This document shows positions 56,765 to 64,000 of a stretch of 64,000 nucleotides of DNA, piece by piece; positions within the stretch are counted from its first letter, which is position 1; each line of letters starts with the position of its first letter. The position numbers and the translations under genes were made by a program. The notes under the pieces were generated by a model. That model was given only the letters and a program-made list of their open reading frames with translations, did not search any database and was not told the origin of the DNA. Source of the DNA: Paractinoplanes ovalisporus (GTDB lineage Bacteria > Actinomycetota > Actinomycetes > Mycobacteriales > Micromonosporaceae); the NCBI RefSeq assembly GCF_016834655.1, contig NZ_JAENHP010000007.1, positions 372,001-436,000 on the forward strand, read 5' to 3'.

Positions 56765-59398
56765 TTGTCCGTTCATCAGCGTCACGTCACGCGTGACCGG
56801 GGGCCGGCGCCCGACCTGGCCGGGTTCCGCGAGGTCGAGCAGGCCGCGCGGCTCCTCGGCAGCGGCCGGCAACGCGGCGTCCACCGGCGGACGCTGCTGC
56901 TCTACGCGGTCTGGTCGGCCGGGCTCTTCGTCGCCTATCTGGTGGCGCCGCAACTCGGGCTGATCGTCTACGGCCCGGTCATCGTCTCCACGATCATCGC
57001 CATGATCGTCGGCATCGTGCGCAACCGGCCCCGCCGCCGCCTGCCCTGGGCGCTGCTCACCGGCGCCTACGCGGCGTTCGCGGCCGGCTCGCTGGTCGCC
57101 TACGCCAACATCGGCGCCTTCCCGTCCTCGGCCGACGTGGTCTTCATCGTCGTCTACCTGCCCCTGCTGATCACGGCCCTGATCACGCTGACCCGCTCGG
57201 GCGCCACCGTCCTCGACCGGGCGAGCGCCCTCGACGCCGTGATCCTCACCATCGGCGCCGGATACATGGCCTGGACGTTCCTCATCCAGCCGTTCCTGAC
57301 CCGCCCCGACCTGCCCGTGCTGACCAAGCTGGTCTCGATCACCTATCCGTTGACCGACGTGCTGTTGCTGGCGCTGCTGGCCCGGATCGGTCTCGGGGCG
57401 GTGCGCACCGCCAGCGCCCGCCTGCTGATCTGTTCGGGCCTGGGGATGCTGACGGCCGACACGATGTACGGCCTGATGCGGCTCAACAGCGGCTTCTCCC
57501 TCGGCGGCCCGACCGACCTCGGCTGGCTGCTCTTCTATCTCTGCGGCGGGCTCGCCGTCCTGCACCCGTCGATGGTGCGCCTCACCGAACCCCAAGTTCT
57601 TTCCCGTACGCAGGTGTCGCTGCGCCGTGGTGTGCTGACCGTGGCCTCGCTGCTCGCCCCGGCCGTGCTGCTGATCCAGGCCCTGCGCGGCCCGGTGGTC
57701 GACGGGGTGCTGATCGCCGTCGTCTCGGCCGGGCTGATCCTGCTCGCGCTGGCCCGCACGGCCACGGTCGCGACCAGCCTGCGACAGACCCTGGGCCGGG
57801 AGCGCGAACTGCGCCAGGCCTGCGAGTCGCTGCTGGCCTGCTCGGACACCGCCGCCGTGACCGCCGTCCTGCAGAACGCGGTCGGCCGGCTGCTGCCCGA
57901 CGACACCCGCCATCAGGTCTCGCTGCTGCCCTCCTCGGACGGGCCCTTCCCGGCGCCGATGGAGCTGACCCCGGACGGGCTGGACGGCTTCGACCTGACC
58001 CTGCGCTGCCCGCTCGGCGTGGGCGGGACCCGCATCGGTGAGCTGCTGGTCGGCGGCGACGAGGCCGGCCTGGTCGAACTGCAGGAGTCGCTGCCCGTGC
58101 TGGCCGGGCAGGCGGCCACGATGATCGACCGGATCCGGCTCAGTGACGAGAACGAGCGGCGGTCCCGCGCCTACGTCGATCCGCTCACCGGGCTCGGCAC
58201 CCGGCTGCGCTTCACCGACGACGTGGCCGACGTGGTGACCGGCGGCCGGTTCGGGGCGGTGCTGCTGGTCAACGTCGACGACTTCCGCGCGGTCAACGAC
58301 ACCCGGGGCCACCAGGCCGGCGACGACCTGCTGATCGCGCTGGCGGGCCGGCTGACCGAGCTGATCGGCGACCGGGGCCGGGTGTCCCGGCTCGGCGCCG
58401 ACGAGTTCGGGGTGGTGGTGCCCGACGCCGGGGACCCGGCCGCCCTCGACGAGCTGGCCGGGCGGCTGGTGGGCATCCGGGTCGGTGCCCGTCTGCGGGC
58501 CGGGGTGGCGACGACCCTCGACGACGGCACCGCTACCGAGCTGATCAGCCGGGCCGACGTCGCCCTGGGCAGCGCCCGCGAGGCCGGCGAACCCCGGTGG
58601 CGGCGCTACGACGCCTCCCTGCACGCCCAGGTGCTCGACCGCAGACAGCTGCTGGCCGAGCTCACACAGGCGGTGGCCGACGGCGGGCTGCGGATGGACT
58701 ACCAGCCGATCGTCGAGCTGGGCTCCGGCCGTACGGTGGGCTTCGAAGCTCTTGCCCGATGGCCGCACCCGGCCCGGGGCATGGTGTCGCCGGTCGAGTT
58801 CATCCCGGTGGCCGAGGAGTCCGGGCTGATCATCGAGCTCGGCGCGTGGGTGCTGCACACCTCGGTGCGCGAGGCGGCGTCGTGGGACAGCGGCCACTAC
58901 GTGAGTGTGAACGTGTCGGTCCGCCAGTTCCACGCGCCCGGCTTCGTCGAGCGCGTGCACCGCGAGCTGGCGAGCAGCGGCCTGCCCGCCGGACGGCTCA
59001 CGCTGGAGATCACCGAGAGCCTGCTGCTGGGCGACCAGGACCAGATCCACGCGGACCTGGCCCGGTTGCGGGCGGCCGGCATCCGGGTGTCGATCGACGA
59101 CTTCGGCACCGGGTACTCGTCGCTGAGCTACCTGCACCGGGTTCCGGTCGACACGTTGAAGCTCGACAAGTCGTTCGTCGACACCATCACCACCTCGCCC
59201 CAGCAGCACGACCTGGTGCGCGGGATCCTGCGGATGGCCGACACGTTGTCGCTGGCGGTGGTCGCCGAAGGGATCGAGACCGAGGAGGAGCATCGCCTGC
59301 TCCGCGAGGCCGGATGCGCGTACGGGCAGGGGTTTCTCTTCGCCCGCCCGCTCACCGGGGCCGACGCCCGGGCCCGGATGCGGTCCGAGGCAGGATAG
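56765..59398 (+). CDS. Membrane GGDEF-EAL protein (cyclic di-GMP turnover)
   Basis: An 877-aa protein. About nine transmembrane segments occupy residues 45-345, followed by a GAF-like linker (about 355-465), a GGDEF domain (about 470-620) and an EAL domain (about 630-870). The GGDEF loop reads G544-A-D-E-F548, a common variant that may retain activity. The EAL domain looks intact: E661-A-L, MTLEITES-like LTLEITES, IDDFGTGYSSLSYL, LKLDKSFVD and EGIETEEEH. Likely degrades, possibly also makes, cyclic di-GMP. Start is a TTG at 56765; no ATG or GTG is available upstream in frame. Confidence 0.87.
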   Translation: MSVHQRHVTRDRGPAPDLAGFREVEQAARLLGSGRQRGVHRRTLLLYAVWSAGLFVAYLVAPQLGLIVYGPVIVSTIIAMIVGIVRNRPRRRLPWALLTGAYAAFAAGSLVAYANIGAFPSSADVVFIVVYLPLLITALITLTRSGATVLDRASALDAVILTIGAGYMAWTFLIQPFLTRPDLPVLTKLVSITYPLTDVLLLALLARIGLGAVRTASARLLICSGLGMLTADTMYGLMRLNSGFSLGGPTDLGWLLFYLCGGLAVLHPSMVRLTEPQVLSRTQVSLRRGVLTVASLLAPAVLLIQALRGPVVDGVLIAVVSAGLILLALARTATVATSLRQTLGRERELRQACESLLACSDTAAVTAVLQNAVGRLLPDDTRHQVSLLPSSDGPFPAPMELTPDGLDGFDLTLRCPLGVGGTRIGELLVGGDEAGLVELQESLPVLAGQAATMIDRIRLSDENERRSRAYVDPLTGLGTRLRFTDDVADVVTGGRFGAVLLVNVDDFRAVNDTRGHQAGDDLLIALAGRLTELIGDRGRVSRLGADEFGVVVPDAGDPAALDELAGRLVGIRVGARLRAGVATTLDDGTATELISRADVALGSAREAGEPRWRRYDASLHAQVLDRRQLLAELTQAVADGGLRMDYQPIVELGSGRTVGFEALARWPHPARGMVSPVEFIPVAEESGLIIELGAWVLHTSVREAASWDSGHYVSVNVSVRQFHAPGFVERVHRELASSGLPAGRLTLEITESLLLGDQDQIHADLARLRAAGIRVSIDDFGTGYSSLSYLHRVPVDTLKLDKSFVDTITTSPQQHDLVRGILRMADTLSLAVVAEGIETEEEHRLLREAGCAYGQGFLFARPLTGADARARMRSEAG

Positions 59399-59427
59399 TC
59401 GTCCGGCCCCCAGCCAGCGGAGGACTG

Positions 59428-60651
59428 ATGACACACGACGACGACGCCCCGCCGGCGATGACGCCCCGCACGCGGCGCATCGTGCTGTGGTTGCTGATTC
59501 CCGCCGTGGTGCTGACCGCGCTGGGGATGGCGTTGCTGTGGCCGTCCGGCGACGACCGCCCGGCCGACGGCGGCGGGGTGATCGAGGTGGCCGGGCGGGT
59601 CGAGGCGGTCACACCGGCCGACTGTCCCGAGGGCGAGCTGCCGGAAGGCGCCGCATGCGGGACTGTCACGGTGCTCCTGACCGACGAGGACCGCAGGGTC
59701 GAGACCGACATCCCGTCCGGCCCCGGAGCGGTCACGGTCGCGCCCGGCGACGACGTCGTGCTGCTGCACCTGACCGAGAGCTTCACCGGCCGCGAGTACA
59801 CGATCAGCGACCACCAGCGCGGCACCGAGTTATGGCTGCTCGGCGCGGCGGTGGCGCTGGCCGTGATCGCCTTCGGGCGGTGGCGGGGCCTGCGCGCGCT
59901 GGCCGGCCTCGCGGTCACCTTCGCCGTCCTGCTGATCTTCGTCGTCCCCGCGATCCTCGACGGCCGCCCGCCGCTGCTGGTCGCGGTCGTCGGAGCGGCC
60001 GCCATCATGCTGACGGTGCTCTACCTGACGCACGGCATCACGCTGGCCACCACGGTGGCGGTGGCCGGCACACTGATCGCCCTGACCATCACGGCGCTGC
60101 TGTCCGCGCTGGCCACGAGGGTCGTGCACCTCAACGGCGTGGCCGACGAGGCGACCAGCTTCCTGTCCATCGCGCAGAGCGACGTCAACATGCAGGGCCT
60201 GCTGCTGGCCGGCATCGTGATCGGCGCGCTCGGGGTGCTCGACGACGTCACGGTGACGCAGGCCGAGACCGTACGGGAGCTCGCCGTGGCCAACCCCGGT
60301 TACGGTTTCCGCCAGCTCTATGGCGCCGCCACCCGCGTCGGCCGGGCGCACATCGCCTCGGTGGTCAACACGATCGTCCTCGCGTACGCCGGTGCCTCGC
60401 TCCCGCTGATGCTGTTGTTCGCGGTCGGTGACACCCCCGTGTCCCGCCTGCTGACCGGTCAGCCGATCGCCGAGGAGCTGGTCCGCAGCGGCGTGGGCAC
60501 ACTGGGCCTGATCGCCGCGGTCCCGATCACCACCGCCTTGGCCGCGTTCCTGACCAGAAGGTCAACCCCGGTTTCCCGTACGGAGGAGGCCCGCCCCGCC
60601 CCACCCGGGGACGACCAGCCGTGGATGGCCTTCATCGACGACCCCCGCTGA
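59428..60651 (+). CDS. YibE/F-family membrane protein
   Basis: A 407-aa integral membrane protein with about eight transmembrane helices: N-terminal helix (about 19-40), an extracytoplasmic domain with ADCPEGELPEGAACG (possible disulfide), then a YibE/F core with ELWLLGAAVALAVIAFGRWRGLRAL, SDVNMQGLLLAGIVIGALGVLDDVTVTQAETV and RVGRAHIASVVNTIVLAYAGASLPLMLLF. The family is widespread and of unknown transport or envelope role. GGAGGACTG ribosome-binding site lies directly before the ATG. Confidence 0.88.
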   Translation: MTHDDDAPPAMTPRTRRIVLWLLIPAVVLTALGMALLWPSGDDRPADGGGVIEVAGRVEAVTPADCPEGELPEGAACGTVTVLLTDEDRRVETDIPSGPGAVTVAPGDDVVLLHLTESFTGREYTISDHQRGTELWLLGAAVALAVIAFGRWRGLRALAGLAVTFAVLLIFVVPAILDGRPPLLVAVVGAAAIMLTVLYLTHGITLATTVAVAGTLIALTITALLSALATRVVHLNGVADEATSFLSIAQSDVNMQGLLLAGIVIGALGVLDDVTVTQAETVRELAVANPGYGFRQLYGAATRVGRAHIASVVNTIVLAYAGASLPLMLLFAVGDTPVSRLLTGQPIAEELVRSGVGTLGLIAAVPITTALAAFLTRRSTPVSRTEEARPAPPGDDQPWMAFIDDPR

Positions 60652-60682
60652 TCCGACCCGCCGGCCGGGCGACCCGGGAAAC

Positions 60683-63600
60683 TCAGACGACCGCCAGCCC
60701 GAGCAGGACGGCCGCGCCCAGCAGGCCGGCTCCGGCCAGCACGCCGTTCCGATTGATCTCGGCACCGTCCAGTGGGGCCACGGGCACCAGGACCGAGGCC
60801 ACCATCACGATGGCGGTGGTGGCCAGCCCACGGGCGATCGGAGCCGGGAAGGCGGCCGCCTCGACGAAGAGGACCAAGCCGATCAGGGCCAGGGTGACCG
60901 GGGCCGCGGCGTGCACCCTCGCAACGGTCGACGCCGGGCGGGTAACCGGGAGCGGCGCCCACGGGGCCAGCGCAGCCGTCACCACTCCGAAGGCGATGCC
61001 CGGAGTCCAGCTGGTCTGGACGATGGCCGCACCGGAGCGGCGGGCGGCGTACCGGCGTGACCGCAGAGCCACCGCCGAGAGCAGCAGCACACCGGCGGTC
61101 AGCCCGAGGATCTCGGCGAGCGGGCTACGGTTGCGCACGGCCCCGAACGCGAAGATCAGCGCGGTGGTGGCGACGGCCCAGGCGGGGTGGGGGAGGCGGC
61201 GGTCGGCCCGGGCTCCCAACGACTCCAGCCACTGCTGCGCGTGGCCCGGGGCACCGGCGGTGCGCGCCAGCATCAGGGCCAGCACCAGGACGGCCAGCAA
61301 CCCGGCGGCGGGAGCGGGGGACAGGGCGGGCAGACCGGCCAGGCTCCACCGGGGCGGCAGCGGCTTCGAGAGATCCAGGCTGGTGGTGTAGGTGGCGGTG
61401 TCGGTGGCCGGCCGGCGTGGGGCGTCCCGCAGCTTCTCGTCCAGCGCGAAGGCCCGGGCCAGCGCGCCCTGCGACTGCAGGAAGTGCGCCGGGCCCATCT
61501 GCCCGTGGACGACGCCCAGGTTGAACCAGCCCAGGGCGTATCCGGGCCGGGCACCGACCGCGCGCCGCAGAGCCGTGACCGCCTCGTCGCGCCGGCCCAG
61601 GTGGGTCAGCGCCACGCCGAGGTCGTTCGCGGCCGGGTACGCCCCGGGGTCGCTCGCCAGCGCGGCGGTGTCAAAGCGGGCCGCCGCCTCGTAGCGACCG
61701 GCCCGATCGGCGGCGAAACCGGCGTTCATCAGGAAGGCCGGGTTCGCCGGGTCGGCCTGCAACGCCCGGGCCGCGGACTGGGCGGCGGCGTCGAGCCGGC
61801 CGAGCCCGATCTCGGCGAGCGACTGGTTGGCGTCGATCCGTTCGCGGAGCAGCACCGAGGGGTCGCCCAGATCGATGTGCGGGAGCAGCTCGCGGGCCGC
61901 CGAGTAGTGGTCGAGTGCGGCCCACAACTGCCCGGCCCGGCGCTCGGCGTCGGCGAGCTGGCCGCGCGCGTGATAGGCCACCACGGCGAACTCGAGCGAC
62001 GCCTGCCGGTCGGCGCCGGTGGCGCCCCGGAGCTGCCGGCGGTAGACGGATCCGTACTCGGCGCTTCCCGCCACCGTACGAAGAAGTGCGAGCCCCTCGG
62101 CCGATCGCGACGTGCGCAGCAGGGCCGCGCCCGCGCAGAGCTGCATGCGCCAGGTGCCCAGGTCGTCGTCGCCGTGGGTGGCCCGGTTGCGGCGGGCCGC
62201 GGCGTTGAACGCGGTGACCGCCTCGTCGAACCGGGCCTGCAGGAACAGCACCTCGCCGAGCCGGCGCCACGGCAGGGCCTGACCGGCGTCCGCGTCGACG
62301 ATCCACGACCGGACGGCCTGTTCGGCCCGGGGCAGATCGCCGGACCAGCGGAACAGGTTCTGCCGCGAGTCGGCGACCCACTCCAGCCGGGCGGGATCGA
62401 TCGGCTGTCCCGTCTCGAGCCGGCCGATGTCACGGATGTCGGGGCCGCGCAGGTCGCAGTGGCGACCCAGGTTCTCGAGGGCGACCTGGTCGGTCGGGAG
62501 GCCGGCCAGCGCCGCCGGGGCGTGCCGGGCCAGCAGGGCGTTGCGGCGCCACGACAGCCCGGCGCATCCCGGGTTGTGTCCCACGAGCGGGCCCGGACGG
62601 TACGCCGGGATGAAGGCCAGATCGTCGACGTCGCCGCCGGCCCCGCCCGGTATGGACTGAAGCTCGATCGTGAAGGGGAGGTGACTGCTGGTCCCCGTCG
62701 ACTGTGGACCGTGCGGCGGCTGGTCCGTGCCCTCGTCCTGGTGCCCGGGAACCGGGAAGAGCAGGGGGCCCGCGGGATAGGCGCCCTGGCCGCGATCGGC
62801 CAGGGTCCGGGCCGCCGACTCGGCCCGGTCGAAATGGTGCGCCGACTCGTTGGCCACGGTGAGGATTTCGAGCAGTGGTCCCGGCGTCGGCGTCCGCGGA
62901 GTCCAGGCTCGCACCGTTTCGGCCGCCCGATCCGGCTCCCCCAGGGCGATCAGGGCCCGGGCGAGACCGGCTGACGCGTTTTCGGCGTCGAAGGGGAGGG
63001 CGGTGAGATAGCCCTCGGCGGCGGCCCGCAGGCGTTGCCGGGCCGCGAAGGGTTGAGCGGTGGTCGCCCGCACTCCCGCCCGGAGGTCGTTGTCGGCGGT
63101 CGCGAGGATCGCCACCGCGGAACCCGGATAGCCCGCCGACAGCCGCGCGGCAGCGGCGTCGGCCCGTCGCTGGGCGTCGAAGCGGATCGCGTCGCCCATG
63201 TCGAAGAGGAGGGCGGCCCGGGTGGCCCGCTGGGACAGGTATTGGGCGAGCAACCACAGCGGCGCCGGGTCGTGCGGGCAGGCGACCACGGCCCGCTCGG
63301 CTTCGAGCTCCACCGGTCGGTCGCGCGGCTGCCCGTCGGCGGTGAGCAGCAGGAGCAGGTCGGTCTGGGCGGTGCAGCCGCCGTCGGCCCGGGCCCGGTC
63401 GAGAACGGCGAACGCCGCGGCGGCCGCGGAGACCCGTGCGCCGAATTCATCCGGGTTGCGGCCCGCGAACAGCATCAGGGCCGCGCCGAGCCGGCCCGCG
63501 GCCTCGGTGCGACCCCGTCGCGGGGCCGAGTCGAGCAGGCGTGTCATCGCCGGGTAGCGATAGGGATAGACGACATCGTCGTCCTCGCGGACGGCGGTCT

Positions 63601-63919
63601 CCTGCAGCGACTGGTCGGCGGAGAGCAGCCGTTCGAGAGCGCCGGCGCCGTCGACCCCGAGTGCTGATATCGCGGCCGGCCGCAGGGCGGCGAGGCCGTC
63701 GGGCCGGAGGCCGGCGGGCAGCCCACCGGGCAGCGGTCGCAACGTCGCCGTCGAACGGTCCCCGGGCAGGGCGCGGGCGGTCAGCTCGGTGTCCGGAGGA
63801 ATCGGCTGAGCGGCGGCGACCAGGGCCGCCAGGGGAGTCACGAGCACGAGGAGCAGCACGCCGACCAGGACAGCGAGGTCGGCGACGGCGGCGCGGCGTT
63901 TGCCGGACACCGGCCCCAT
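60683..63919 (-). CDS. Large TPR-containing membrane protein
   Basis: A protein of 1078 aa if it starts at the ATG at 63919 (MGPVSGKRRAAVADLAVL). The frame is open to 63988 and possibly beyond, so the start is uncertain. One transmembrane segment lies near residue 20-38. A long outer part contains many alpha-helical hairpins of TPR type (for example ALPWRRLGEVLFLQARFDEAVTAFNAAARR, NAGFAADRAGRYEAAARFDTAAL, NDLGVALTHLGRRDEAVTALRRA, split across about residues 510-800). The C-terminal third has about seven hydrophobic helices (about 850-1078). No known enzyme domain. It resembles O-antigen-polymerase-like TPR membrane proteins only in layout; I do not assign a function. Confidence 0.7.
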   Translation of the reverse strand: MGPVSGKRRAAVADLAVLVGVLLLVLVTPLAALVAAAQPIPPDTELTARALPGDRSTATLRPLPGGLPAGLRPDGLAALRPAAISALGVDGAGALERLLSADQSLQETAVREDDDVVYPYRYPAMTRLLDSAPRRGRTEAAGRLGAALMLFAGRNPDEFGARVSAAAAAFAVLDRARADGGCTAQTDLLLLLTADGQPRDRPVELEAERAVVACPHDPAPLWLLAQYLSQRATRAALLFDMGDAIRFDAQRRADAAAARLSAGYPGSAVAILATADNDLRAGVRATTAQPFAARQRLRAAAEGYLTALPFDAENASAGLARALIALGEPDRAAETVRAWTPRTPTPGPLLEILTVANESAHHFDRAESAARTLADRGQGAYPAGPLLFPVPGHQDEGTDQPPHGPQSTGTSSHLPFTIELQSIPGGAGGDVDDLAFIPAYRPGPLVGHNPGCAGLSWRRNALLARHAPAALAGLPTDQVALENLGRHCDLRGPDIRDIGRLETGQPIDPARLEWVADSRQNLFRWSGDLPRAEQAVRSWIVDADAGQALPWRRLGEVLFLQARFDEAVTAFNAAARRNRATHGDDDLGTWRMQLCAGAALLRTSRSAEGLALLRTVAGSAEYGSVYRRQLRGATGADRQASLEFAVVAYHARGQLADAERRAGQLWAALDHYSAARELLPHIDLGDPSVLLRERIDANQSLAEIGLGRLDAAAQSAARALQADPANPAFLMNAGFAADRAGRYEAAARFDTAALASDPGAYPAANDLGVALTHLGRRDEAVTALRRAVGARPGYALGWFNLGVVHGQMGPAHFLQSQGALARAFALDEKLRDAPRRPATDTATYTTSLDLSKPLPPRWSLAGLPALSPAPAAGLLAVLVLALMLARTAGAPGHAQQWLESLGARADRRLPHPAWAVATTALIFAFGAVRNRSPLAEILGLTAGVLLLSAVALRSRRYAARRSGAAIVQTSWTPGIAFGVVTAALAPWAPLPVTRPASTVARVHAAAPVTLALIGLVLFVEAAAFPAPIARGLATTAIVMVASVLVPVAPLDGAEINRNGVLAGAGLLGAAVLLGLAVV

Positions 63920-64000
63920 TGTCCGGACGGGCCCGGACGCCACCAGGGTCCCGTCGGGTTGACGACCCAACCCCATTGACGCAACCAAACAGTTGCCATA

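Noticed and set aside
58394..58408. Inactive GGDEF domain because of GADEF
   Set aside because: The second Gly to Ala change is frequent in GGDEF proteins and does not by itself prove loss of activity, so I left the call open.
56717..59434. 905-codon minus-strand frame antisense to the GGDEF-EAL gene
   Set aside because: Gln/Arg/Gly/His-rich composition typical of antisense high-GC frames; the plus strand has clear GGDEF and EAL motifs.

Overview
The window is very GC-rich, uses GTG and TTG starts freely, and is packed with 1-8 nt gene overlaps (ATGA, GTGA, TGATG). The gene content (F420/LLM-type oxidoreductase, ECF42 sigma factor with DGPF partner, LytR_C envelope protein, SpoIIE/STAS regulators, DUF4157 protein) points to a filamentous actinobacterium, most likely Micromonosporaceae (Actinoplanes-like). 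I infer that from style; no marker gene fixes it. No rRNA, tRNA, CRISPR, phage or insertion-sequence genes were seen.

Layout. 1-13.1 kb: the 3' part of a secreted GH43 glycosidase, a SanA-like membrane protein, an XRE/MmyB regulator divergent from a short-chain dehydrogenase (SDR), a second SDR divergent from a LysR regulator, then a minus-strand sugar-catabolic operon (Gfo/Idh/MocA oxidoreductase, TIM-barrel isomerase, alpha/beta hydrolase, DeoR regulator), then a DGPF protein plus ECF42 sigma factor. 13.2-20.1 kb: small accessory genes, including a DUF4157 protein with an embedded cytidine-deaminase-like zinc motif (candidate effector or toxin) and an APH-type kinase. 20.2-26.7 kb: a tripartite tricarboxylate transporter (TctC-TctB-TctA), an orphan second TctC-like receptor, and a CitA/CitB-type two-component system. 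26.7-31.1 kb: PAS-SpoIIE-ATPase-STAS regulator, STAS protein and DNA polymerase IV. 31.2-46.2 kb: one long plus-strand operon with a peptide-type ABC transporter (SBP, two permeases, one fused double ATPase), HyuA, two tandem HyuB, an amidohydrolase, an NTF2-like protein, an MDR oxidoreductase, a TIGR04076 protein and an LLM flavin oxidoreductase. Its substrate is unknown. 46.3-56.1 kb: a tryptophan/kynurenine catabolic locus: candidate formamidase, XRE-cupin and Lrp regulators, then KynA, KynU, KMO, aminomuconate-semialdehyde dehydrogenase, decarboxylase/hydratase, RidA-type deaminase, 3-hydroxyanthranilate dioxygenase and ACMSD. The gene order predicts conversion of tryptophan to 4-oxalocrotonate and 2-hydroxypentadienoate, plus alanine. 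56.2-64 kb: LytR_C, a GGDEF-EAL protein, a YibE/F membrane protein and a large TPR membrane protein.

The most unusual property of the window is a series of young, imperfect tandem repeats placed at the extreme 5' or 3' ends of genes or just outside them. Several are visibly built from the adjoining gene terminus: ten 24-bp copies of the LysR start region, seven copies of an isomerase-stop/hydrolase-start junction that form a chain of overlapping small ORFs, copies of the DinB tail, and a chimaeric duplication before deoR. Nearly every period I could count (15, 24, 30, 45, 48, 54, 63 bp) is a multiple of three, even in apparently noncoding DNA. One array, 6780-7395, also carries phased palindromes and canonical G-quadruplex motifs.
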